From a virus, in IMG/VR virus record IMGVR_UViG_3300030202_003006, positions 90,055-154,054 of that record: a stretch of DNA of 64,000 bases, one strand, 5' to 3'. A program made the translations under genes and the position numbers. Below are positions 37,832-46,799 of the stretch, piece after piece. The notes beneath the pieces were generated by a model that did not search any database, had not been told where the DNA came from, and saw only the letters and a list, made by a program, of their open reading frames with translations. Each line of letters opens with the position of its first letter. Positions within the stretch are counted from its first letter, which is position 1.

Positions 37832-38607
37832 TGGGATATTTAGGCATAAACAATAACGAATTATCTGGTAACACCTTTAGAATTTATCTTTCTGACTACG
37901 GTAGAAATTTACTTGCTAGAGGTAGGGGTATTTATCACCACATAGAAAAATTTGGTTTATCGGATTTAGATATTGATTATAGAAAATTTTCACCAACAGG
38001 TAACTGTCATAGTCAACTAGGACTAAGTGCACTAACAGGTAGTTGTTTCTACGACTTACCAGATTTAAGAGGTGTGACTACAAGTATCTCTGCTGATTGT
38101 GGGACTAATCCAGCTGTAATGGTGGGACCCAGAACAACTTATATAAGTGGCAATTACACACAATACCAAACAACCCTAGGTTCTAATCCTATAAATTCAT
38201 CTCTATGGGCAAAGTGTACCAGTAATGAGGACACAAAAATAGAATCACCACCTGGAGGTATGAAAAGTTCTTGTTGGTCGCAGGCAAATTCTGTAAGTGA
38301 ATTTTTCCCAACTTATTGTACTACATGTGCGGACTTTAACCATGATGGTATGGTGGATTTACAAGACCTTAAGATGTTTATAAATTTAATAGGTAGTAAA
38401 ATAGGTAATCAGTCAGAATTAATAGGTGATTTTAATGGTGATGGTGTGGTTGATGATAAAGATTTACAAAGTTTTTTAAAGTGTATGAGATACTCTACAG
38501 GAGAAGATATATTAAACTATTGTGAAGATAAAGAAGTTTTTTGTGGATTATGTTTACACTTAGGTAGTAATTCACCTTGTAACGGAGATTGTATAACATG
38601 TATTTAG
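37831..38607 (+). CDS. Tail-associated protein with shared N-terminal module and dockerin-like Ca-binding repeats
   Basis: The 258-residue protein has the shared N-terminal module (FRIYLSDYGRNLLARGRG, then FGLSDLDIDY). Near the C-terminus are two EF-hand-type calcium loops: D168-x-N170-x-D172-G-x-V175-D176-x-x-D179 and D200-x-N202-x-D204-G-x-V207-D208-x-x-D211. Each is followed by a helix (LKMFINLIG, LQSFLKCM). Two such loops about 32 residues apart is the arrangement of type I dockerin, which binds cohesin partners in a Ca-dependent way. Several Cys flank the domain. It could clip another fibre subunit or a host protein onto the tail. Confidence 0.8.
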   Translation: MGYLGINNNELSGNTFRIYLSDYGRNLLARGRGIYHHIEKFGLSDLDIDYRKFSPTGNCHSQLGLSALTGSCFYDLPDLRGVTTSISADCGTNPAVMVGPRTTYISGNYTQYQTTLGSNPINSSLWAKCTSNEDTKIESPPGGMKSSCWSQANSVSEFFPTYCTTCADFNHDGMVDLQDLKMFINLIGSKIGNQSELIGDFNGDGVVDDKDLQSFLKCMRYSTGEDILNYCEDKEVFCGLCLHLGSNSPCNGDCITCI

Positions 38608-38655
38608 TATAAAAATAGTTTACAAGATAATTATATAATAATAGGATAAAAGAAT

Positions 38656-40581
38656 ATGGCATATATTTCAAGTGCAACAACAGCGACATTACAACTTACG
38701 TTAACGGATTATGGGCGTGAACGCCTTATAGTTGGTAGTAAGGGTATAGAAGTAACATTCGACAGATTTGGTATTTCTGATGGTGATATCGATTATAGGA
38801 ATACTCAAGCACATGCTGATACCACTAGTACAGCTAATAATTCAGCACAATTAGGATTTATCCCAGATGTTACTGGTAATAGAAGTAATTTTAGAAAAGC
38901 AGTTAATAATGGGTATAAACAAAAGAATTTCGTATATCAAACACCACAGAATACGAATTTAAATAGACGACAATCTTCACAAAAATTTGTTACTGTTGGT
39001 GTTAAGGGAACAAATAACGCGGTAGACTACTATAAAGATAATGTAGAAATAGCTTGTTATTTACACGATTATTATGTACTTAATAAATTATTAGCCGCAA
39101 GATATGTTGCCGACCATAAAGACACCATATCTTTCTCACCATCAACAATCGAAAGTTCATGTACCACATATTTCCAAGAAACATTGGGGATTAAAAATGA
39201 TGACCAATATATACAATTCTTAAATGATTTATCTAATTATGGTGTGGGTCAATACTTAGATTTTTGGGATAGTATAAAAGTTTATGATGGAAATAGTTTT
39301 GAAACTGAAAATATAAAATTAGTACCCGAAAAAGATTTTTCTTATTTTAATGCGGTAGCATTAGCAGGTGGTGGTAGTGTGGGTAGTAGAACCGGTAGAT
39401 TAGAAAATACTGGTATCGACTTTAGTCAAACTATACTAAAAGGTCTTAAAGTACCATCTCCATTCTCTCTAATGTTTTCACCAGGCCTAGCAACTAACAA
39501 TGTTTACATACCAGGAACTGGACCTGCGGGTATAGGTTTTGAGGCTTTCGATGTGGGTTACTTAAATGTTGGTGGTGAAGCACCTTGGAATAATTCAGCG
39601 GAACCGTACCCAACATTTACTATGACAAATGCGATAAACGGTTGGAGTACTAACAGAGAAATAACAAATAATGAAGAAACCGGGGAAAGAATCTCTAATA
39701 TGTTTATAGGTTTTGTTACTTCTGTAGATATGGAAACAGCTGTTCCTATGTCACCTGAAGGGTTTTTAAATCCAGGATACAGCAATTTCAATACAACAAT
39801 ACCAACTACAAGATTAGTTTTAAATGTTAATAATAATAATTCTAGTACAGCTTATTACCCACTTAAACTTAAAAGATTAACAAAACAAAAAGGTAATTTA
39901 GTAAATGTAAACAATCAAAATGCTAAAGGTATGAATATAACTTTAGCACACCCTAGTGATACTTTTGGTCTTTTAATAGGTTCACTACAATATGCTGCTA
40001 ATTGGAACGACTCTCAGTTAGGTTTAAAATCAGGAGCACCATATTTCACACTACAACCATCTAAAGATAACGGTGTGTATGTAAATGCGGATAGAGTAGC
40101 AACCAAACAAGACCCTTACTATACATTAGGTACACAAATGATGAAGATGGCAGATAATATATTTGTTAGTTTAGCTTCACAAAGTAATAGATATTGGAGA
40201 ACGGATACTTATTCCGGTGGTTACAAATCTGGTTTGAGTGGTACAGGGATATCCTCATATAATATCTCCATACCAATAACATGGAATGTACACTCTTTAA
40301 ATTCACCTACAGCTACACCATGTAAGGTTACGGTGAGATTTATATTTAATAAGGATGCCGTAAGACATTCAATCCCTTATGAAAATGTGTCATCACAAAA
40401 CTATTATAGACTTTTTGATAGTGGATTATTCTTATTTTATGGTGAAGATGGCCAATCACAAGCATCTAATTCTAGAGACCCTAGAGGTCATAACTACTTA
40501 AGTGGTAGTGCTACATATTCATGGCAAACAAGCGGTGGAAAAGCATTATTTAGAAAAGTAACAAGAGGAACAAAAATATAA
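38656..40581 (+). CDS. Tail fibre-like protein (third with shared N-terminal module)
   Basis: The 641-residue protein begins with LQLTLTDYGRERLIVGSKG followed by FDRFGISDGDIDYRN. This is clearly related to the N-terminus of the 37831 protein (FGLSDLDIDYRKF) and more distantly to that of 35345. The remainder is beta-rich and Asn/Ser/Gly-rich, as in fibres, without an enzyme motif. It is separated by 48 bases from the previous gene and by 4 from the next. A virion tail or fibre role is inferred from context and the shared module. Confidence 0.78.
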   Translation: MAYISSATTATLQLTLTDYGRERLIVGSKGIEVTFDRFGISDGDIDYRNTQAHADTTSTANNSAQLGFIPDVTGNRSNFRKAVNNGYKQKNFVYQTPQNTNLNRRQSSQKFVTVGVKGTNNAVDYYKDNVEIACYLHDYYVLNKLLAARYVADHKDTISFSPSTIESSCTTYFQETLGIKNDDQYIQFLNDLSNYGVGQYLDFWDSIKVYDGNSFETENIKLVPEKDFSYFNAVALAGGGSVGSRTGRLENTGIDFSQTILKGLKVPSPFSLMFSPGLATNNVYIPGTGPAGIGFEAFDVGYLNVGGEAPWNNSAEPYPTFTMTNAINGWSTNREITNNEETGERISNMFIGFVTSVDMETAVPMSPEGFLNPGYSNFNTTIPTTRLVLNVNNNNSSTAYYPLKLKRLTKQKGNLVNVNNQNAKGMNITLAHPSDTFGLLIGSLQYAANWNDSQLGLKSGAPYFTLQPSKDNGVYVNADRVATKQDPYYTLGTQMMKMADNIFVSLASQSNRYWRTDTYSGGYKSGLSGTGISSYNISIPITWNVHSLNSPTATPCKVTVRFIFNKDAVRHSIPYENVSSQNYYRLFDSGLFLFYGEDGQSQASNSRDPRGHNYLSGSATYSWQTSGGKALFRKVTRGTKI

Positions 40582-40585
40582 TATT

Positions 40586-41014
40586 ATGGATATCAACTCA
40601 ATTAGATGGTTTAGAAATAACGTGAATTACACAGAAAATAGTACAAAGGTTGGAAGAAATGGCATACCTTATGAGGACATGACAAAATCAGGTGCAAGAT
40701 ATAGATTTGTTGATTTTATGAAAGCAGCAGATGGATTAAGATACTATGGTACACCAGGTGAGTATTCAGCAATGTTTGAACCATCAAAATATATTTCAGT
40801 ATCTAGTTCACCTTCATTAGGTAAGGTAATGTACGTTAATTACCCAGCTAATCCTACATTAACAGAAAGAAAAGTATTTCCTGGGAGTGAATCCAACGGA
40901 GGTGGGGAAAGTTTTGCTGCACCACAACATATGATAAAACTTTACTTTGCGGGTAGAACATCATTAAGATTAAATACAGATGTTGGTTCCGCAGGATATA
41001 AAACATGGTCTTAA
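40586..41014 (+). CDS. Small tail-associated protein, unknown
   Basis: The 142-residue protein (start MDINSIRWFRNNVNY) is not recognised. It has a Gly/Ser/Pro-rich second half (PGSESNGGGESFAAPQHM) and a final LYFAGRTSLRL strand. It lies 4 bases after one fibre-like gene and 12 bases before another, so it is probably a small subunit or connector of the same structure. Confidence 0.72.
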   Translation: MDINSIRWFRNNVNYTENSTKVGRNGIPYEDMTKSGARYRFVDFMKAADGLRYYGTPGEYSAMFEPSKYISVSSSPSLGKVMYVNYPANPTLTERKVFPGSESNGGGESFAAPQHMIKLYFAGRTSLRLNTDVGSAGYKTWS

Positions 41015-41026
41015 TAATTAAAAAAA

Positions 41027-42202
41027 ATGGGAAAACTTAAAAAAATAGATAGTAATCATAAAAATTTAAAATCAGTTTTGGTACCTTATGGTTCTGATGG
41101 GTGGAGTACAGTAAGTGGTTCAACCCTAAGATTTACCTCAGCACAAAGAGTTGCTAATAATGGTAGAGCATTTTCTAATTTATATTCATCTTTTGGGATG
41201 CCAGCTATATCCGGAGATGTAACATCTTACTTATCTACATGGGCAAATACTGGGTTTAGTGGATTAGCACAAAATAATGTGGTAGTATGTGATATATCTG
41301 GGAGTACATATGGAGAATTAATAGATGGTAGGACTATAAAAATAACTATACCTACAATATCTGGAGGTGTATATACTTTATTTAGTTCTTATTATGAACC
41401 AGAACCATTTGCTTCTGATAATTCATTACAGGGTGAATATTTCGGTTCTCCAAAAATTGCTGGTAACGCCACCGGTAGACCAGGTGTAGGCTCTACAAAT
41501 ATAGCTTTCCTATTTAACGATTTTATTAAAAAACCGACACTAGCTTCTTCTAACACTAGTATAAGTAGTTGGTCTGATGGATGGCAATCTAGTATAACAC
41601 CAGTAGGTTATGATGGGGGTGGGACAGACAACTTTAGGTTTGTAGATGTTGTAACATCCTCAAACACACCAAAAGCTTATGCTGTAACACAAGATACACC
41701 AGTAGGAATTGCATACCTAGACAAAGGATTTTTGGTAATCACGGACCAAACTTTAGTAAATAATATACGTTTAACAGCGGGTACCACTAATGGAGCGACA
41801 GTTGCACACGACGTGTGGTCTGCAGCTACTGCATGTACACAAGTTTATTTTACGGCAAGTACTTCGGCTACCTGTGAATTCTATACTTTTGAGAAACAAT
41901 TTGAATTAACCCTTACTTTACAGGCAGACTCCAATGAGTTCTATGTTACCGAAAACCAAACAGCAGCTAGTTCTAGTGCACCTTTTTATGGAGCAGGTGG
42001 AGACGACACTGGAATGCAATTTGTAAGTAATTTTGGCGAAACATATAAGATATGGGATTTAAGTGATACTTCATCAGCATTTATCACTGAAATAGGGTTG
42101 TATGACCAATCTGGTATGTTAGTAGCTGTAGCAAAACCAGATAGACCTATAGAAAAACCAAAAGAAACTCCAGTAACTTTACTTTGTAAGTTAAGGTATT
42201 AA
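41027..42202 (+). CDS. Tail fibre-like protein sharing a C-terminal module with the 35345 product
   Basis: The 391-residue protein is beta-rich with Ser/Thr/Gly repeats. From about residue 350 it reads FITEIGLYDQSGMLVAVAKP, then RPIEKPKETPV, closely parallel to the end of the 828-residue protein at 35345. This ending seems to be a domain used twice in this tail. No catalytic motif is visible. It is the last gene of the tail module; 9 bases later the recombination module begins. Confidence 0.76.
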   Translation: MGKLKKIDSNHKNLKSVLVPYGSDGWSTVSGSTLRFTSAQRVANNGRAFSNLYSSFGMPAISGDVTSYLSTWANTGFSGLAQNNVVVCDISGSTYGELIDGRTIKITIPTISGGVYTLFSSYYEPEPFASDNSLQGEYFGSPKIAGNATGRPGVGSTNIAFLFNDFIKKPTLASSNTSISSWSDGWQSSITPVGYDGGGTDNFRFVDVVTSSNTPKAYAVTQDTPVGIAYLDKGFLVITDQTLVNNIRLTAGTTNGATVAHDVWSAATACTQVYFTASTSATCEFYTFEKQFELTLTLQADSNEFYVTENQTAASSSAPFYGAGGDDTGMQFVSNFGETYKIWDLSDTSSAFITEIGLYDQSGMLVAVAKPDRPIEKPKETPVTLLCKLRY

Positions 42203-42211
42203 ATTTAGTTC

Positions 42212-42808
42212 ATGGAAAAAATAGGAAAGAGCCCAAAAGTACTTGGGTTAGACATATCTACAAAAACAATTGGTTGGGCATTATTCGATATACAAAAGAA
42301 AAATTTATTAGAACTTACACATTTTTCACCTAAAACAAAAGAAAAATTAGAAAGTAAGATAGAAGAAATGTTGGTGAAAACTAATCAGTTTCAAGAAAAA
42401 TTAAAAGATTACCGTGAAGTAGGAATTACTAAAGTAATCATCGAGGAACCACTTTTAAATTCTAATAATATTAGAACAGTATCCACACTGATGAGGTACA
42501 ACTCTTTTATCACCAGAATAATTTATGAAACTTTAGGTATTGTACCAGAATATATATCAACGTACAATTCTAGAAAATACGCATTTCCAGAATTATTTAC
42601 CGAAAATAAAAAAGGTAGAAAAGTATTATTTGGTAATTACGATGTAGGTTGTGATAAAAAATATATTATTTGGCAAAAAGTTTCCGATGTAGAACCACAT
42701 TTAACTTGGACTTATACACGTAATAACACATTAAAAAAAGAAAATTTTGATATGTGTGACGCCTATACTTGTGTTTTAGGTTACATGAAAGAAAAATCAA
42801 TTTGGTAA
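42212..42808 (+). CDS. RuvC-like Holliday-junction resolvase
   Basis: The 198-residue protein has an RNase H-fold RuvC pattern. The first acidic strand VLGLDISTKTIGWALFD includes D14. The second strand KVIIEEPLL carries E78/E79, and the C-terminal helix FDMCDAYTC carries D180 and D183. This arrangement is that of RuvC-type resolvases, which cut four-way junctions before packaging, functionally replacing T4 endonuclease VII. It opens the second replication and recombination module and may share transcripts with the tail genes, as only 9 bases separate them. Confidence 0.82.
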   Translation: MEKIGKSPKVLGLDISTKTIGWALFDIQKKNLLELTHFSPKTKEKLESKIEEMLVKTNQFQEKLKDYREVGITKVIIEEPLLNSNNIRTVSTLMRYNSFITRIIYETLGIVPEYISTYNSRKYAFPELFTENKKGRKVLFGNYDVGCDKKYIIWQKVSDVEPHLTWTYTRNNTLKKENFDMCDAYTCVLGYMKEKSIW

Positions 42809-42849
42809 ACATATTGATTAACCTATAAAAATCCCATATATTTTAACAT

Positions 42850-43764
42850 ATGGAAGACTCACCACTATTATTAGAATTATTACAGGACGTTTTAGGGGAA
42901 ATAAACTCACATTATCCTAATAAGGGACAAATATCCTTTGATTGTCCCGTATGTTCCTACGATATTAAAGGTTTAGACAAGGGTGACGGTAAAGGAAATT
43001 TTGAAGTAAATTACCATCAAGGAGTCTATAAATGTTGGGCATGTAGTGAAACATACGGCACACACGGTTCTTTAAATAAACTATTTTTAAAATGGGGTAA
43101 TAGAAGAGCAAAATCTACATGGAAATTAATAGGTGGTGATTTTATAAAAAAAGTAGATAGAAAATATGAAGAAGTTAGATTACCTAAAGACTATATATCA
43201 TTTACTAAAGCAAATAAATTAACAATACCATATAAAGAAGCTTATAATTATCTAAGAAAAAGAAACATAGATGATAAATTAATCTCTAAATATTCTTTAG
43301 GATACACAACGGAAGGTAAATATAGAGGTAGGATTATAATACCTTCATTTGATGAAAGTGGAGAAATTAATTATTTTGTTTCTAGGTCCTATGTGGGACA
43401 TAAAAATAAGTATAAAAATCCCGAAGCTGAAAAGGATAAAATAATATTTAATGAACATTTAATAAATTGGGATAGTGATGTTTATTTAGTAGAGGGTGTG
43501 TTCGACATGTTCTTCATCCAAAACTCAATCCCTATATTAGGTAAGAGTGTTAGTGATAAATTATGGACAACATTATATGATAAATGCACTAAAAATATTA
43601 TAATATGTTTAGATGGTGATGCTTGGAACGACGCACAAATGTTGTATAGAAAATTAGAAGGTGGTAGACTCACAGGTAAAGTAAGACTACTTAAATTACC
43701 ACCAGATAAAGATGTGGGTGATTTAGGTGGGGTTGACGGATTAAAAGAAATAACACTATTATAA
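42850..43764 (+). CDS. DNA primase, T4 gp61/DnaG-like
   Basis: The 304-residue protein has an N-terminal zinc-binding domain with C32-P-V-C35 and C62-W-A-C65. A TOPRIM core has the acidic motif VYLVEGVFDMFF and the metal-binding NIIICLDGDAWNDA. These are the features of phage primases that lay down RNA primers with the gp41-type helicase. Length is close to T4 gp61 (342). The next gene starts one base after its stop. Confidence 0.88.
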   Translation: MEDSPLLLELLQDVLGEINSHYPNKGQISFDCPVCSYDIKGLDKGDGKGNFEVNYHQGVYKCWACSETYGTHGSLNKLFLKWGNRRAKSTWKLIGGDFIKKVDRKYEEVRLPKDYISFTKANKLTIPYKEAYNYLRKRNIDDKLISKYSLGYTTEGKYRGRIIIPSFDESGEINYFVSRSYVGHKNKYKNPEAEKDKIIFNEHLINWDSDVYLVEGVFDMFFIQNSIPILGKSVSDKLWTTLYDKCTKNIIICLDGDAWNDAQMLYRKLEGGRLTGKVRLLKLPPDKDVGDLGGVDGLKEITLL

Positions 43765-43765
43765 A

Positions 43766-44533
43766 ATGAAAATAACTAGAGAACTATCAAAGTTTAATAA
43801 CATAAAATTTCACGATAAAGAACATGTATACTATTTAGATGGTGTAAAAACTAAGTCAGTAACATCCGTAATTGGAAAGTACAAACATCCATTTGATAAG
43901 GATTACTGGTCACAAAAAAAAGCAGATGAAAGAGGTATCACTAAAGAAGAAATACTAAAAGAATGGAAATATAAAGCAGATTTTTCTTGTGAAAAAGGTT
44001 CTGCTTTTCACGAATACGCGGAAAACTATTTAACAAATAAATTATTTCCTTTTCCAGAACATCGTATTACTGAAGCATTAGGTAGTACAGAAAATATGTT
44101 AGAGTGTAAGGGTGCGGTGTTAAAATTAATGGAAATGTTTAATGACTTTTACGATAAATCTTTTGGTAAATTAATCCCAGTACGTGCAGAGATTGTGGTG
44201 GGGGATAAAGAATGGGGTGTGACTGGTATGATTGACCAACTATTCTATAATGAAAAATCTAAAAAATTAGAAATTTGGGACTGGAAAACAAATAAAGCTA
44301 TAAAAAAAGATAATAAGTGGCAACAGTTTAAAAAACCATTAAATCATTTAGATGTCTGTGAACTAAATACATATTCATTACAATTATCCTTCTATAAATT
44401 AATAGTTGAAAGAAATACAGAATTAGAATTAGGAGATTCTTACATAGTATGGTTTAACGAAAAAAACGACACCTATAAAATTATGAAATGTTATGATTTT
44501 AGAGATGAAATTTTAAAAATAATGTCAGTGTGA
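43766..44533 (+). CDS. PD-(D/E)XK family exonuclease (RecB/Cas4-like)
   Basis: The 255-residue protein has the RecB-like nuclease layout. GSAFHEYAENYL gives the upstream His motif. GMID157 is the first acidic residue, D172-W-K174 inside EIWDWKTN is the D-x-K catalytic pair, and LNTYSLQLSFYKLIVER is the Q-x(3-4)-Y helix. Such proteins process DNA ends during recombination or degrade host DNA. It follows the primase by one base. I cannot tell whether it acts as a 5' or 3' exonuclease. Confidence 0.8.
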   Translation: MKITRELSKFNNIKFHDKEHVYYLDGVKTKSVTSVIGKYKHPFDKDYWSQKKADERGITKEEILKEWKYKADFSCEKGSAFHEYAENYLTNKLFPFPEHRITEALGSTENMLECKGAVLKLMEMFNDFYDKSFGKLIPVRAEIVVGDKEWGVTGMIDQLFYNEKSKKLEIWDWKTNKAIKKDNKWQQFKKPLNHLDVCELNTYSLQLSFYKLIVERNTELELGDSYIVWFNEKNDTYKIMKCYDFRDEILKIMSV

Positions 44534-44562
44534 TTAATAAAAATAGAAAAAATATTTAACAA

Positions 44563-45384
44563 ATGAGTTTTAACAACAAAAAAGTTAATATAAAAGATAT
44601 CTGGTTTTTTTATGATGATGAACAACCAGATATACAATTCACCAAACCTTGGACTAAAGAATTTTGGCTTAAGAAAGAAAAAAATATAACTTTAAGGTTA
44701 CAAGAAAAATATAAAACCGAATTATTATCTAGTTATGATTGGGATGAATTAAAAAATAAAATAAAAAAAGAAGGTTATAAACCACTACAATACACTTATA
44801 TAAAAATTTGTAAAACTAACCCTGAAGTATACCCAAAACCCTACAGGGCATTAGATGGTAATCACCGTTTAAAAGTTATGAAAGAATTGTATGATGAAGG
44901 TTTTAAAATAGATGGTGTAGATAATGATGGTACAATTAACGTACTAGAAAAAGAAAGTAAACTATGGAACCAATTATTAAACATACCGATAAGATTTGCT
45001 TTAGTATTTTGGGTACCTGTTATATTTTATTTAAAATCAACACTTTTGGCTTTTCTTGGTATAATACTATTAAATTTAATAATACCAGATTATAAGACTA
45101 AGTTTAAAAACACCAAACACCCTATAAAAAGATTGGGTTGGTTATATAATATATCTACAACAAGTTATGAATGGGTTATAAGTTTGATAACCAATTTACA
45201 GTTTCTTTCTTTAGTTGTAATTCTCGGTTTTTATTGTTATTATATCCTAACTAACCATCTAATAGCTTTTCTATGTATGGTTGGTGGCCAAGTTATAGTA
45301 GAAACTTTATTAAGAACCACAAGTAATCCAGAAATAACATACAGAGAAGTATTTAACAAAATAGAAAAATGGTTGAAAAGATAA
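44563..45384 (+). CDS. ParB-like N-terminal domain fused to a multi-helix membrane domain
   Basis: The 273-residue protein is an odd fusion. The first ~120 residues include YRALDGNHRLKVMKELYDEG, the G-N-H/R-R-x-x-A/V loop of ParB/Srx-like proteins, which in ParB binds CTP or DNA. From about residue 145 there are three or four hydrophobic segments (FALVFWVPVIFYLKS, LLAFLGIILLNLIIP, FLSLVVILGFYCYYIL, LIAFLCMVGGQVIV). It would place a ParB-like head at the membrane. Its end overlaps the gp47-like gene by 16 bases. Function is not known; tethering replicating phage DNA to the membrane is a speculation. Confidence 0.7.
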   Translation: MSFNNKKVNIKDIWFFYDDEQPDIQFTKPWTKEFWLKKEKNITLRLQEKYKTELLSSYDWDELKNKIKKEGYKPLQYTYIKICKTNPEVYPKPYRALDGNHRLKVMKELYDEGFKIDGVDNDGTINVLEKESKLWNQLLNIPIRFALVFWVPVIFYLKSTLLAFLGIILLNLIIPDYKTKFKNTKHPIKRLGWLYNISTTSYEWVISLITNLQFLSLVVILGFYCYYILTNHLIAFLCMVGGQVIVETLLRTTSNPEITYREVFNKIEKWLKR

Positions 45385-46151
45385 TACATTATTCCGACTT
45401 ACATTTGAAACTTTATAAACAACATTCTAGAGATAGAAAAGTACTAGAACTTGCTTTGGAAAAATGGAAAAAGGCTCAACCAGATAGGATAGTTTTTACT
45501 GGGGACTTGGTTCACTCTAAAAATCAAATGACACCAGAATTAATTGATTTAATGTCATGGTGGATGACTGAAACAGCAAAAATATGTAAATGTGTTTATA
45601 TTATAGGCAATCATGATTTTTTAGAAAATAATTTGGATAGAATGGATGCTATATCTCCAGTTATACAGAGTTTAAATAACCCTAATATCACCTACTATAA
45701 AGATAGGGGTTGTTATGAAGATGAAAATATTCTATGGTGTGTTTACTCTTTAACCAGTCATAATACAAGCCCTAATATACCAGAAGTAACCGACCAATAT
45801 AAAATAGGTTTATTTCACGGACCTATAGAAGGAGCCTCAAATGATTTTGGTTTTGTCTTTACTGATGGGTATAGTATTGATAGATTTGATGGGTGTGATG
45901 TAGTTTTTGCTGGAGATATCCATAAAAGACAAACATTTAAAATACCAAGAAATAAAAAAGCTTATATGATAGGGTCTACTATAATACAAAATTTTGGAGA
46001 ATCGGTAAAAAACCACGGGTATGGAACGTACATAGTTAGTAAAGAAAAATATAGATTTACAGAACTAGAAAATAATCAACCATATCTTAATTTTAGGATT
46101 AGAGATATAGAAGATATAGAAAATGAAAAAGAAATTTTAACAAATGGGTGA
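45369..46151 (+). CDS. SbcD/Mre11-like nuclease, T4 gp47 homologue
   Basis: The 260-residue protein is a metallophosphoesterase with the motifs in order: HYSDLHLKLY, VFTGDLVHSKN, YIIGNHDFLENN, then GLFHGPIEG and VFAGDIHKRQTF. With its partner SbcC/gp46 (gene at 48941) it would resect DNA ends for recombination-dependent replication. It is shorter than T4 gp47 (339), as common in phages. The two subunits are separated here by 2.8 kb of unrelated genes rather than adjacent. Confidence 0.9.
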   Translation: MVEKIIHYSDLHLKLYKQHSRDRKVLELALEKWKKAQPDRIVFTGDLVHSKNQMTPELIDLMSWWMTETAKICKCVYIIGNHDFLENNLDRMDAISPVIQSLNNPNITYYKDRGCYEDENILWCVYSLTSHNTSPNIPEVTDQYKIGLFHGPIEGASNDFGFVFTDGYSIDRFDGCDVVFAGDIHKRQTFKIPRNKKAYMIGSTIIQNFGESVKNHGYGTYIVSKEKYRFTELENNQPYLNFRIRDIEDIENEKEILTNG

Positions 46152-46338
46152 AAAAGAATTAAAAAAATTAGTAAACCAACAAAGTAATGAAATTAATGAA
46201 CTAAACGTTGTTATAGACACTCTACAAACAGCTTTACGAACAACGAGTAATTACCTAAAAGACCATCCAGATTACGATAGTATTTTTACTACAAGTGCAA
46301 AGTGGTCCTTGAATTATAAACGAGGTGAAAAAATATGA
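46144..46338 (+). CDS. Small coiled-coil protein
   Basis: The 64-residue protein (MGEKELKKLVNQQSNEINEL start) is a short predicted coiled coil with no Cys and no membrane segment. It overlaps gp47 by 8 bases and the following gene by 4, so it is translationally coupled to both. Function is unknown. Confidence 0.65.
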   Translation: MGEKELKKLVNQQSNEINELNVVIDTLQTALRTTSNYLKDHPDYDSIFTTSAKWSLNYKRGEKI

Positions 46339-46793
46339 AAAGTATAAAAGAATTTTTAGGTAATACTATAAAAAAAGAGTTTGAAGATTATTGCAAACTT
46401 AATGAAATTGAAGATGTAGAACATTTTATAAAAAAATGTACTAAAGACGGTTTAACCTTAGACAAATATGGTGTAGCACCATTTCTACCTAAATCACAAA
46501 TACAAGAAGTTCCTGTTGAAAAGGAAATAATAAAAGAAGTGATTAAAGAGATACCGGTAGAAAAAGAAGTTATAATAGAAAAAATTGTAACAAAAGAAGT
46601 AAAAGATACCCAACTTATAGAAGAATTAGAAAAATTAAAAAAAGAGTTGGTGGAAAAAAATAATACAATAAACGAACAAAAAGAAGAATTAAAAAAACAA
46701 GAAGACGTGTTAGAACATTTCAAACAAGTAACAGTAAATAGAAGAACTAAGTATATGAAAACATCTAACCTAACAGACCCTTATTTAGATTAA
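46335..46793 (+). CDS. Lys/Glu-rich coiled-coil protein
   Basis: The 152-residue protein has an N-terminal globular half with two Cys. It is followed by VEKE-type repeats (VPVEKEIIKEVIKEIPVEKE and onward) and a long heptad coiled coil to about residue 135. Repeats of PVEKEVI type are common in phage and bacterial scaffold-like proteins of unknown role. It lies between a small coiled-coil gene and a membrane protein gene. No function can be assigned. Confidence 0.7.
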   Translation: MKSIKEFLGNTIKKEFEDYCKLNEIEDVEHFIKKCTKDGLTLDKYGVAPFLPKSQIQEVPVEKEIIKEVIKEIPVEKEVIIEKIVTKEVKDTQLIEELEKLKKELVEKNNTINEQKEELKKQEDVLEHFKQVTVNRRTKYMKTSNLTDPYLD

Positions 46794-46799
46794 AAAATT

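Noticed and set aside
42808-42850. Promoter motif before the primase gene (ATATATTTTAACATATG)
   Set aside because: It lacks the exact RTATTTAT octamer; similar imperfect A/T strings before 44563, 48941 and 61935 were also left out to keep the set strict.
46501-46600. Short tandem repeats in the coiled-coil gene as a possible CRISPR or DNA repeat array
   Set aside because: The repetition is at the protein level (VEKE-type heptads) with degenerate DNA; there are no spacers or constant repeat units.
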